The translations under genes were made by a program, and so were the position numbers. Positions 1 through 7,453 of a DNA stretch of 13,789 nt are shown in pieces (within the stretch, counting starts at the first letter, position 1; each line of letters opens with the position of its first letter). Where the stretch lies: contig RCAB01000895.1 in assembly GCA_003640385.1 (NCBI GenBank), positions 1-13,789 on the forward strand, in the 5' to 3' direction. The stretch is from Setaria digitata. Taxonomy: Eukaryota; Nematoda; Chromadorea; Rhabditida; Setariidae. The notes under the pieces were generated by a model. That model was not told the origin of the DNA. It worked only from the letters and a program-made list of their open reading frames with translations, and ran no database searches.

Positions 1-590
1 TTTTTAATCAATCAGTTTTATTTATTTATTTAAACTATCAATAACAAATTACCACAATAAAAAAAAGCTATTTTAACACTTTAATGTACTAAATAATTAC
101 TGGAAATTTGATTTAATTGATGAAATAAATAGCAAATACTTCCCATTTCAGTATTTGAGATTCATTTAAATCTAATTTATACAATGACATTTTGCTACAG
201 TAAATTTATGTCACAAATAACTTCACTCACATCGTTAATTAATCGGCAGTTACTTAAATTGCATAAAATGATAGGGTGCATATTTTTAATGACGAAAAAA
301 AAAAGAAAAATAATGGGTCGAAATATTTTCACATGATTTAGCTTTGATAAAATTTTGCAAATTTTCAAAACTTGTTCAAAAAACATTTTAAAAAAAGGGA
401 CGAAAAAGTAAATTAATTAAATTATCAAACATTTATTTGAATGATAATTTGTACAACATTTATTTTGTTACAAATATATATGTTCCTTTTTCCTCTTTCA
501 TCTTTCTTTCTCTTTCTCTTTTCCTTTTTTTTTTTTTTGTTAAATTTATAATTAAAAATACGGAAGCAATTAAATTTTCATTAATAATCA
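1..590. other. AT-rich non-coding stretch
   Basis: No gene is supported here. The stretch is A/T filler with short homopolymers (A10 near 295-304, T12 ending at 538) and a (TTTA)-type run near 17-32. The ATG frames at 195-386 (minus) and 437-622 (plus) are only 61-63 codons, are rich in Phe, Ile and Leu, and coincide with the T and pyrimidine runs, so I treat them as chance. The 3' edge abuts the G+C-rich island at 591. Confidence 0.7.
483..538 (+). repeat. Homopyrimidine tract (C/T mixed, ends in T12)
   Basis: Fifty-six bases are pyrimidine on the plus strand except for one A at 500; positions 501-538 are pure C/T. The tract is a mixture of TTTC, TTCC and T-run units rather than an exact microsatellite. 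Tracts of this kind can adopt triplex (H-DNA) structure or act as polypyrimidine signals before splice acceptors, but no consensus AG acceptor follows closely. Confidence 0.85.
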
Positions 591-650
591 TCCTTCTCAC
601 CGGTCTTTTACCCCATTCCTAACCCCGTATTCCTTCAGCTCCACTCCCTC
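591..650. other. G+C-rich, C-skewed island
   Basis: Of 60 bases, 32 are G or C (53%), and 28 of those are C, against a background of about 20% G+C. The minus strand is G-rich, with several GG, GGG and GGGG runs (for example two GGGG runs within 620 to 608), so a two-layer G-quadruplex is possible. On the minus strand the segment is open in one frame from about 656 to a TGA at 597-599. It is also flanked by a reasonable donor-like GGTGAGA (595-601 complement). No protein family is recognised. It could be a small exon, a regulatory G-rich element or a local composition accident. Confidence 0.6.
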
Positions 651-1835
651 AAAAGTTTTTTAAATTTCTTTTTCTTTTTTTTTTCTTCTAATTGCTTTTG
701 TGAAATTAAATATGCCATATATCACAGTGTACCCAATTTTTTCTTTTTCTTTTTCTCTTCCATTTTCATCAACAACATAAATTTTTGCAAGTATATGTAA
801 GTTGAAATAATCCCTTTTTTATTGTTAAATTTAAAATTTAATTTACAGATATCATCAGGATCTGAAAGAGAAAAACGGAAAAAAAAAAACAAAAAGACAG
901 AAGAATTTTTCATTCTTTCATTTCCTTTTTTTTTTTTTTATAATTGTAAAGATGTAAGGATTTGTACGAATTTTAATTGTAATTAATTTCAATAATTCAT
1001 AAAATTAATCAAAAAAAAAAAAATACGAACAAAATGTCGTTTCTTTCCCTTTTTTTCTCCTAAATGTGCATATTATAATTTTAATGAATTTTAAAAATGA
1101 AAGCGAAAAAAAAAAGAATGATGAACTGAAATTTAAACTTCTTTTTTGTTTGGCAAAAAACTTTTTTTTTTTTTTTTTTTTGGGAGGGGGATAAATAAAT
1201 GATAAGCAGCGCGAAAGTCAAAGAAATGAGAGGAAAAAGCAAGAAATTTTACAAACCTTAAAAAAAAAAAATGAATAGCAGTAATAATTTTGAAAATACA
1301 AAAATTTTCAATTGTAGGAAAATTACATAACTAACTAGCAGGAGGAAATTGTAACTTTTATTTTTTCTTTTTCTCCTTAATTAACTCTCTCGTCGAAGTT
1401 TTCGATTAATTTAATTATATTGATGTTCGAACTTTTTTACGCTTAGAAATGTTTAATTCAATAAAAAGAAAGAAAAATTTCTGGCATAATAAGAGATGAG
1501 TAAGTAATATCCTAAAAGCATTTATTACATGTAGAAATATCAAAAAGAAAAAAAAATTGCTAATTACTTCTTCTTAATTACTTTTTTCTTTAAATGAAAT
1601 TATTTTGATTAATTGTATTTTTGCTGGGCTTTGGAAATTTTCCATTTACGTCTTCATAATGCAAAAAGAGAAAAAAGAAAAACATAATATTAATATTGGT
1701 AACGAATATCAAGAAAAGCAATTACATAGAGGAATATTAGCGAAATGTAAATCATCTTTTTTCATTTTTATTCCTTTCTTCTTATTTAATTAAACTATTT
1801 TAACCAACTTAAAACTAACATACACATATAATTCT
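651..1835. other. AT-rich non-coding stretch with many homopolymers
   Basis: I see no gene. The stretch holds repeated T and A runs of 8-13 bases, a T20 at 1162-1181 followed directly by GGGAGGGGG, and scattered purine-rich filler such as AAAAAGAAAAA. Frames at 722-913 (minus) and 1605-1793 (plus) are about 62 codons with long Lys or Phe runs and are not convincing. A stop-free plus frame from 588 to 800 exists but has no ATG and is mostly poly-Phe. Confidence 0.65.
1162..1181 (+). repeat. T20 homopolymer followed by G-run
   Basis: Twenty consecutive T, then GGGAGGGGG at 1182-1190. The junction of a pure T tract with a G-rich block is unusual in this window; only 8143-8153 has a similar G block. 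Confidence 0.95.
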
Positions 1836-1954
1836 AGTAATAGAGATGAAAAAAAAAAAAAAAATCAAGCTAAAATTTTGTATAACATAAGCAAAGTAGT
1901 AGAGATAAAAAAAAAAAAGAAAATAAGAGAAAATTTTATATGATATAAGCGAAG
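1836..1954 (+). repeat. Diverged tandem duplication, ~59 bp unit, two copies
   Basis: Copy 1 (about 1836-1894) and copy 2 (about 1895-1954) share colinear blocks in the same order. These are AGTARTAGAGAT (1836-1847 and 1895-1906), a poly-A run, AAAATTTT (1872-1879 and 1930-1937) and ATAAGCRAAG (1887 and 1945 onwards). Spacing between equivalent blocks is 58-59 bases throughout. The copies differ by substitutions and by interruption of the second A-run with G residues, so this is an old local duplication. No function can be assigned. Confidence 0.75.
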
Positions 1955-2187
1955 AACAATGGAAATGATTTGAAGTGGGATGAGGGAAAAAGGTGATAGA
2001 AGGTGGACGATTAGGTAAATTTTTCAGAATAGATTGAAATTATGATGGGAATGAAAATGAAAACTGAAAAATGAATGATTCTCTTATCTTTTTCTTTCAT
2101 TTGTCTTTTTTTTTTTTTTCCTCTTTTAATCTCTTTTTTTTTTAAATTTTTTATTTTTTGTATTTTAAATTATGAAATAAAGAAAAG
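1955..2187. other. Purine-rich then AT-rich filler
   Basis: Positions 1955-2085 are purine-rich on the plus strand (GGA, GAAA and GATGG words) with relatively few long homopolymers. Positions 2086-2180 return to T-rich filler. No reading frame of note. Confidence 0.6.
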
Positions 2188-2235
2188 ATGGCCATTTTAG
2201 TGAAGGTAAAAAGGCCGTATGAATATAGTAAGTAA
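2188..2235 (+). other. 15-codon mini-ORF with strong start context and donor-like GTAAGT
   Basis: The ATG at 2188 lies in AAAAGATGGCC, which has A at -3 and G at +4 (a good Kozak context). The frame reads MAILVKVKRPYEYSK and stops at TAA 2233-2235. A perfect donor-like GTAAGT lies at 2228-2233, so an alternative reading is a 40 bp first coding exon (2188-2227) spliced to something downstream. G+C is locally raised. I do not recognise the peptide, and so short a frame is easily produced by chance. Confidence 0.2.
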
Positions 2236-2251
2236 TCTAAAAAGAAAGGTA

Positions 2252-2278
2252 TTGAGAAAAGGAGGTGACTTTTCTCGA
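2252..2278 (+). repeat. Hairpin-forming inverted repeat
   Basis: GAGAAAAG (2254-2261) and CTTTTCTC (2269-2276) are perfect reverse complements round a 7-base loop, GAGGTGA. Adding a T-G wobble (2253/2277) and a T-A pair (2252/2278) gives a stem of ten pairs. It lies about 20 bases after the GTAAGT at 2228. There is no terminal T-run, so it is not terminator-like. Confidence 0.7.
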
Positions 2279-2333
2279 CGATACTAATGAGAGGCAAAAA
2301 AAAAAAAAAAGAAAAAAAAGGGAAGGTAGTTGG

Positions 2334-2432
2334 AATTAAAGGGACTATTGCTCTGACTTATAATGTGAACATAAATCACAATAAAACATTTTCAAAGAGT
2401 GTTTCCACTCTCTTTAACTTTTCCCTTTAATT
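2334..2432. mobile_element. Possible tiny MITE-like inverted-repeat element with TTAA ends
   Basis: AATTAAAGGGA (2334-2344) and TCCCTTTAATT (2422-2432) are perfect 11 bp reverse complements 77 bases apart. Read as a transposon footprint, AGGGA...TCCCT (2340-2426) is bounded on both sides by TTAA (2336-2339 and 2427-2430), the duplication typical of the piggyBac superfamily. An inner hairpin (AGAGTG 2396-2401 with CACTCT 2406-2411) lies near the right end. There is no coding capacity. TTAA is common in this DNA, so chance remains quite possible. Confidence 0.3.
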
Positions 2433-2449
2433 TTTATTTTTATTTTTCG

Positions 2450-2469
2450 TTTTTTTTTTTTTTTTTTTT
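2450..2469 (+). repeat. T20 homopolymer followed by (TA)6
   Basis: Twenty T, one G, then TATATATATATA at 2471-2482. A compound simple repeat; likely to vary in length between individuals and assemblies. Confidence 0.95.
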
Positions 2470-2482
2470 GTATATATATATA

Positions 2483-2731
2483 TTTTTTGTTCCGAAATGC
2501 ATATATGAAAATATGAATGAATGAAAGTATGGAAAATTTTTAGAATTATAATTAAAAATTTTACTTTCAAAAGAATGGTAGTAGATTTAAATTTAATTAA
2601 TCAGATACTAATGTTGTTTGGTTGCATTTGTGGTTGAATATTAGAAAAACATTTTTTCAAAAACATCCAGTAATCAATCAATCACTCTTTTATATCCATG
2701 TCTAATTGAATTCATGAAGAATCAAACTAAC
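2483..2731. other. AT-rich filler, low in homopolymers from 2580
   Basis: No gene. After 2580 the sequence has longer words of mixed composition (for example near 2605-2640) and leads into the repeat cluster at 2732. The change of texture suggests that 2580-3000 has a different history from the surrounding homopolymer-rich DNA. Confidence 0.5.
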
Positions 2732-2850
2732 TAATCATATCAGGATAACCAATGTAGCTAAAGAGTAATCATATCAGAATAACTGAGAGCTGGACAGTGA
2801 TTGTATCACAATAAGTAGTAGCAAGTGATCATATTAGCTAATAAATGGCG
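2732..2850 (+). repeat. Degenerate tandem repeat, ~28-34 bp unit, four copies
   Basis: Successive units begin TAATCATATCAGGATAAC (2732), TAATCATATCAGAATAAC (2766), TGATTGTATCACAATAA (2798) and TGATCATATTAGCTAATAA (2826). Spacings are 34, 32 and 28 bases. The first two starts match at 17 of 18 positions; later ones are progressively diverged. Unit tails share AGCT and GTAG words. A further related word, GATCATATCA, lies at 2951-2960. The first half of each unit resembles nematode GATA-type or homeobox-type AT motifs only loosely, so no function is claimed. Confidence 0.75.
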
Positions 2851-2949
2851 TTAGTAAGTCAATAAGTTATTAGATCAGAAGAAATTGTGCGTTTATTAGC
2901 TTATACCAAAAGCTAATAAAAGCACAAATCAGAAACAGTAGCTAATAAA
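2836..2949. repeat. AGCTAATAAA motif family, direct and inverted
   Basis: AGCTAATAAA occurs on the plus strand at 2836-2845, 2911-2920 and 2940-2949, and inverted (TTTATTAGCT) at 2892-2901. A near copy, AGCTAATAAG, lies at 3188-3197. Three direct copies and one inverted copy of a 10-mer within 114 bases is well above expectation, even in AT-rich DNA. It overlaps the end of the tandem array. Confidence 0.8.
2892..2920. repeat. 11 bp perfect hairpin with 7-base loop
   Basis: TTTATTAGCTT (2892-2902) pairs perfectly with AAGCTAATAAA (2910-2920) round the loop ATACCAA. The arms carry the local AGCTAATAAA motif. Neither a T-run nor a gene follows. It could be a cruciform or RNA stem, or the junction of two oppositely oriented repeat units. 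Confidence 0.85.
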
Positions 2950-3428
2950 CGATCATATCAAGCCAACTAATTCATATGTTCATTAAAATTATTTATATAC
3001 TACGAATTATTAAATGACAAAAAATAATTTTTTCCAAAAATATTGCTAAAGAAGTAAATTTTTTTTTAAGTAATAATTTGAAACAAAAAAAGTTTCAAAG
3101 ATATCATTTTTTCTTCTTTTAAATATTATTCAATATTAAATTTTTAAAGTTTCAACACTTTTTTAATTTTTTCTTTAAACAAATTCCAGCTAATAAGTGA
3201 ACAAAAAAAATTTTTTTTTTTTCGAATAACAGCCATTCATATTTTAAATTGTAATTCGATAATACTGATAATCAGAATTATGCATAAAATATCCCAAAAA
3301 AAAAAAATTTCATTTTGCAAATTATCACATAATATGATTCTTTTCATTTTCACCTTAAGTAATAGAAATAGAATCTGATATTTCTTTTTCTAACGAGTTA
3401 AAAATTTTTCGCTCAAATTTGAAGTATA

Positions 3429-3449
3429 TTTTTTTTTTTTTTTTTTTTT
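3429..3449 (+). repeat. T21 homopolymer
   Basis: Twenty-one consecutive T, flanked by TATA on the left and by purine-rich AAAGAAAGG on the right. It is one of the longest pure runs in the window. Confidence 0.95.
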
Positions 3450-3895
3450 AAAGAAAGGAAAAAAAGTAAAAGAGCAATGAATTTTTTGTTGATTATTTAT
3501 GATTAGAAAGAAATTTTGCAAAAACTTCTCATTTCTTTTTGCTTTTGATGAAATTAAGCAAAGTATATCTAAAAACATAAGCGCCCTAAAATGAGAATAA
3601 AAAATTGTTATTATTGCAAATATAACGAGCAATGAATGAACAAAGCGGAATATAGAGAGTAAAACGTCTGAGAATATAAATTTTTGGTATAGAAAAATTA
3701 AAAAAGGAAAACTTGATGTGTTGCTTGATTTGCTCGTATGATAATAAATAAATAAATTAGATGATAGGATGGTAAGATTGGGGAGAAAAAAAAAAAATTA
3801 TCATTGTTTGATTAAAAAGAAAATGTACAGATGATAATTTAATCAATCATAAAAGGATAAAATTGAAGAAGGTAACTGCTGATAGGATAACTGGA

Positions 3896-3915
3896 AAAAA
3901 ATAAATAAATAAATA
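3896..3915 (+). repeat. (AAAT)n microsatellite
   Basis: Four to five tandem AAAT units after a short A-run. A simple tetranucleotide repeat; a shorter relative lies at 3742-3757. Confidence 0.9.
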
Positions 3916-3963
3916 ATGATTGAATATTCTTCGGTGATTGGTTTTGAAATTTTTGAGAAAACA

Positions 3964-3992
3964 AACTTCATGAAACAATTTTTCACGAAGTT
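3964..3992. promoter_or_regulatory. Near-perfect dyad with two TTCnnGAA boxes (heat-shock-element-like)
   Basis: AACTTCATGAAA (3964-3975) and TTTCACGAAGTT (3981-3992) are reverse complements apart from one position, round a 5-base centre. The dyad holds two TTCnnGAA cores, at 3967-3974 and 3982-3989, exactly 15 bases apart. That is three pentamer steps, the phase expected for binding by heat-shock factor (known family preference: alternating nGAAn pentamers). No gene start is visible nearby, so a regulatory role is inference; chance cannot be excluded. Confidence 0.3.
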
Positions 3993-4795
3993 CCATTTTT
4001 CCTTCCTATTTTATTTGCATAAAACTTTTTTAATTGTTGCTGAATAATAAATTATTTAACTCAGAAAAATAATTAAGGCAATTACTGATAAGATTATAAT
4101 ATTTAAAAAGAAAAAAAGCTTATTTCCATTACTCGGGTTAGGAAAATGTATAGTAGTTTTTGTCAAGACAAATGATTAATTTAAAAAATTAAGAGATGTA
4201 CCAATTCATTTAAAAAAAAAAAAAAAAAAAAATGGACTGATAGTGGTACTATTTACTGTTAAGGTAATGAAATTTGAAAAAAAAAAACCATTTTTTTAGC
4301 CCAGAAATATATGCAGTAATATGTGTCCTAGTGATTATCTCAAAGATTGTTGTATTAATTCAACAAAAAAATAATAATATCAGTTAGGAATACAATTTTG
4401 GAAGAAATTAATTAAGTTGATTAATAATAGGATAATGAAATTGGAATAATTGCCCATTATGTCCTTCTTTTTTTTTTCTAAAATTTAATGAAAATATATA
4501 ACAACAATTCGAATTCCGGGTAAAATTATAATGATCAAAGTGGTATACCTAGAATATGATTCCAAAATTATTGCATTAATTTAGAGTTAAAAAAAAAAAA
4601 AAATTAAAACAAATGTCAAATATAAGTAAAAGAACAAAAAAAAAAAAAAACACTCTTCAGAGGCGCTTTTGTACAATTGAAATGGGCGCAAAAATGCATT
4701 TGAAGAATATTTTTGCAAAGACTTAAAGATATTTGAATTGCTTTAGCCAAATTGGTGTACGTAAGTCGGCAAACATCAAAAAGAAATTTCTTAAA
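3993..4795. other. AT-rich non-coding stretch
   Basis: No gene. It contains A21 at 4212-4232, A15 runs at 4589-4603 and 4636-4650, and small dyads such as ATAGTGGTACTAT near 4249. The slightly G+C-richer bit at 4650-4700, with two GCGC-containing words, is too short to interpret. Confidence 0.65.
4212..4232 (+). repeat. A21 homopolymer
   Basis: Twenty-one consecutive A ending in ATGG. No retroposon body or target-site duplication is recognisable upstream, so I do not call it a retroposon tail. Confidence 0.95.
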
Positions 4796-4832
4796 TGTGT
4801 GTGTGTCTGTCTGTGTGTGTATATAAATATAT
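4796..4832 (+). repeat. Compound TG / TA microsatellite
   Basis: TG repeats with two TC interruptions at 4796-4820, passing into TATATAAATATAT to about 4832. This is the only TG-type microsatellite of this length in the window; such tracts can form Z-DNA. Confidence 0.93.
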
Positions 4833-4928
4833 CTAATATTATTTCAAAAGCAAGCCCGAAATAAAGGGATAATGAAAATTAAATGCGAAAAAAAAAGAAG
4901 AAATAGGAATGAAATGAAGTATTCAATG

Positions 4929-4949
4929 AAAAAAAAAAAAAAAAAAAAA
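4929..4949 (+). repeat. A21 homopolymer
   Basis: Twenty-one consecutive A within purine-rich filler; one of a cluster of long runs between 4900 and 5200 that alternate in strand. Confidence 0.95.
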
Positions 4950-5054
4950 TCAGACTCTTTTCGTTCTTACTAGTCCAAAAAAAGAAGAAACGAGGAAAAA
5001 CAAAAGATGAAATTTTTAAATCAACGAAATTTACAATTTTTATAATTTCTTTTG

Positions 5055-5074
5055 TTTTTTTTTTTTTTTTTTTT
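5055..5074 (+). repeat. T20 homopolymer
   Basis: Twenty consecutive T. It lies 106 bases after the A21 tract at 4929, so the two runs could pair as an imperfect long inverted repeat in single-stranded form. Confidence 0.95.
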
Positions 5075-5914
5075 ACTTGAATTAAAAGAAAAAAGAAAAG
5101 AGAGAAAGAAAGAAAACATTTTTTTTTTTTTTTTAGTTCTATTTAATTATTGTAATTTTTTTATTCACTTCTTTTTTTTTTTTTATTTGTTTTTTTTAAA
5201 TTAAAAAATTACAAATATTTTGTATGTGAAATTTATATTAATTAAAAATTCCACAAAAATTATTTAATTAATGCTTTTAGCTTTTTTGAATTGAAAAATT
5301 ACTTAATTCCAGTCAATTAAAAAGTTCCAAATTAAAGAACTGAAGAAACGCGAAAAAAAAAGTAACAAAAATTTGACAGCTTCAGTTATGAACGAATGCA
5401 TTATCATTGAATTGTTATTTATAATTTTAAGTTTTGTAATATATTTATAATTATAATTTACAATTTTACCTGCTTTTTTGTTTTTCTTTTTTCTTAAATT
5501 TCAAAAAATAAATACATTTATTTAAATCTATTTAAAACTTTTCAAAATAACAAAAATTGTTAGATGAAAAATTGAAATAACAAAAATGCATCCCTTTTTT
5601 TATTGAGTCACAAAACATTTTCTCATTTTCATTGTTTTTACTTTTTTTTTTCCTTCTTTGTTTGATTTTTCTTTTTTCGTTTAATTTCAAAATTATTCAA
5701 TAAAAGTCTTCAAAAAAAAAAAAAAAAAATGACTAGAACTTAAATTGATATCAGCATTGCGATATTTTAAATTTTAATGCATTTATAACGGCTATGAACC
5801 TCTAAATATACCCTTTTGTATATAATTATTATTTATCATTTTTAAGTCTATTTTAACCGACTGATGCCAATGTGAAAAGTGAAAAAAGGAAAAATACATT
5901 TGAAATTTTCAATG

Positions 5915-5934
5915 AAAAAAAAAAAAAAAAAAAA
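5915..5934 (+). repeat. A20 homopolymer
   Basis: Twenty consecutive A following GAAATTTTCAATG; no element body recognised. Confidence 0.95.
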
Positions 5935-6677
5935 GCAAAATTTGATAGCAACGTCTAATTAAGTTGAAATTTCGAATTGAATGCCTTTATGCCTTCTTTT
6001 TTTTCTTCTATTTGAGAATTGCTAAATACTGGTGGTAAGCGTAAATTGTAACTTAGTGAAAAATTATTCATGAGGAAAAGTTTCAGAAGTTTTTTTTTTT
6101 TTCTAAGTTTTCAAATTTTATCTTCGATTTTTTTTCTTTAATTTCTAGCAAGCAATAAGAAAAAAAAGTTCCGTTTTTTTTTCCATTTGTCATTTAAATG
6201 ATAAATAATTTGTACAAAACACTTGTGATGAATTTTTAAAAGAAAAAGAAACTTTTTTTTTTCGCCAACTTTTCAAAATAAACTAAATTTTCTATAAGCA
6301 TAGCTGTTAGAGAATCATTTAAGAAATTTTTATAATTTTATTCTTCTTCTTTTTTTTTGATAAAATCTAAAGTAAATTTTAACAATCTTTAATTTCATAG
6401 TTCAATTTTTGAATTGATTTACTTGAATAATTTTAAATTGGCAGGAAAAATTTTTGTCATTTCTAATCATTAGTATGATATAAAATTTATTCCCTACCTT
6501 AATTTCGTAATTAGAAATTTTCGAATTGTTTCACAAATTCAGTTAGAGTAGAAAATATTATCGTTTTGAATGGAATATTTCTTCATGCGTAATTAGATTC
6601 AACAATAATTAGATGTGTGGAAAAATTAGTTGTTAATTTTGTCACAAAGTTAGGCTGCTACATTTTTTAAGCAAACT

Positions 6678-6712
6678 AGTGATAAAAGTGATAGGAGTGA
6701 TAAGAGTTATGG
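6678..6712 (+). repeat. 9 bp minisatellite AGTGATARR, nearly four copies
   Basis: Units are AGTGATAAA, AGTGATAGG, AGTGATAAG and a partial AGTTATGG, in exact 9-base phase. Each full unit carries a TGATAR word, the core recognised by GATA-family zinc-finger factors (WGATAR, established consensus), giving three sites in 25 bases. The same AGTGATAAA word recurs at 11407-11415. Whether this is a binding array or a neutral minisatellite cannot be told from sequence. Confidence 0.8.
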
Positions 6713-6880
6713 CAAAAAATAAGCAGCACCTACTGTGGTTGTGAATACAATAATGGTAAAAGTAGTAGGTTAAAATATCACCCAATTAAAACATATGATA
6801 ATTAATCCTGTTGTAATTAAGGCTTTATTGAAATTTAGAGACCATACTAAGTTTTATGACTGCCTAATAGAAAGAATTCA

Positions 6881-6899
6881 GTCTCTCTCTCTCTTTCTC
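6881..6899 (+). repeat. (TC)n microsatellite
   Basis: Seven TC units with one TTTC interruption at the 3' end. A pure pyrimidine tract on the plus strand. Confidence 0.92.
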
Positions 6900-7220
6900 A
6901 CATTCAGATTCGAGAATTATCGAGAAGCGATTACTTTCTTTTGACAAATCGAACTTTTCATCAAACTAAATTTTATGCTTAAACTTAAAACATGGAATTA
7001 GACAAGGAAAATTAAAGCTAATCCAGCTTGCCTAGTGGAATAAGCACCTGTTGTTGATTGATTCTTGATCAGACAAAATTAAAATAAACAATTGGTTTTA
7101 ATTTTTTGTTTCGCAAAAATTAAATTTTCGACGAAAAATAAAATGAAAAATTTTCTAAATGAGCCAGAAATGTTTGAAAAAAAATTGAAAAACTTTGGGA
7201 ATGATACGAAGGAAATGCAA

Positions 7221-7233
7221 ATATATATATATA
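7221..7233 (+). repeat. (TA)6 microsatellite
   Basis: ATATATATATATA, near the end of the homopolymer-poor island. A short simple repeat. Confidence 0.9.
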
Positions 7234-7428
7234 AATAATCTCATCGGTCATTCTCTCAAAAGATTTTGAAAGTATTGAAAAAAAGAATGGTGAGATAAAA
7301 GTAAGTTTTAAAGCGCTAATATTTAAGGAAGTGATTAATTTCGAAATTAAAATGCCGAAATGGTTTTTTTTTTTTTCTCTTCAAGAAGTTGTAAAAACCC
7401 TCCATTTAATATTGAAACTTTTCCTTTC

Positions 7429-7453
7429 TTTTTTTTTTTTTTTTTTTTTTTTT
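7429..7453 (+). repeat. T25 homopolymer (longest in the window)
   Basis: Twenty-five consecutive T after TTCCTTTC. It is the longest pure run here and the most likely place for sequencing or assembly length error. Confidence 0.95.

Larger units (their letters stand above)
2961..3963. other. AT-rich non-coding stretch
   Basis: No gene. It contains A8T12 at 3203-3222, T21 at 3429-3449, (AAAT)n near 3742-3757 and 3896-3915, and a 10 bp inverted repeat (AAATTATCAT 3795-3804 with ATGATAATTT 3831-3840). The minus frame at 3390-3632 (80 codons) includes a poly-Lys run made by the T21 tract and is not credible. GATA-type words (TGATAGGATAAC at 3880-3891) are present. Confidence 0.65.
4833..6540. other. 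Homopolymer-dense AT filler
   Basis: No gene. This is the densest homopolymer zone: A21 (4929-4949), T20 (5055-5074), T16 (5119-5134), A18 (5712-5729), A20 (5915-5934) and T13 (6090-6102), plus many 8-11 base runs. AAATAACAAAAAT occurs twice, 30 bases apart (5545-5557 and 5575-5587), and TCATTTAAATGA (6190-6201) is a perfect 12 bp palindrome. No ATG-initiated frame of 60 codons or more lies here. Confidence 0.65.
6541..7330. other. Homopolymer-poor island
   Basis: For nearly 800 bases there is no A or T run of ten or more, in contrast to the flanks. The island contains a 9 bp minisatellite (6678-6712), a TC microsatellite (6881-6899), TCGAGAA twice near 6911-6926, and (TA)n at 7221-7233. No long frame or RNA gene is seen. 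A segment at 7027-7038 resembles a tRNA A box but lacks a matching B box. The texture is that of a possible conserved non-coding or regulatory segment, or of an old repeat; which of these is not decidable here. Confidence 0.5.

Noticed and set aside
195..913. Small ORFs at 195-386 (minus), 437-622 (plus) and 722-913 (minus)
   Set aside because: About 61-63 codons each, built on homopolymers and pyrimidine tracts, on conflicting strands, with no recognisable motif.
1605..1793. 62-codon plus-strand ORF
   Set aside because: Lys/Glu and Phe/Ile-rich filler translation with no family resemblance.
2732..2960. CRISPR-like array
   Set aside because: Units are degenerate, spacing is irregular (34, 32, 28), repeats are adjacent without unique spacers, and the context is eukaryotic.
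3390..3632. 80-codon minus-strand ORF
   Set aside because: Contains a poly-Lys run encoded by the T21 tract; the rest is unremarkable AT-rich translation.
4212..4232. A21 tract as a retroposon (LINE/SINE or processed gene) tail
   Set aside because: No upstream element body, reverse-transcriptase frame or flanking target-site duplication is visible, and equal tracts occur on both strands throughout the window.
4506..4520. ATTCGAATTCCGGG as a tRNA B box
   Set aside because: It resembles a T-arm word, but no A box or acceptor stem lies at the right distance on either strand.
7027..7070. tRNA gene or pseudogene
   Set aside because: The D-arm-like word has a mismatch at a conserved A-box position, no acceptor stem closes it, and no proper GGTTCGA-type B box follows. 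Kept only as a weak finding.
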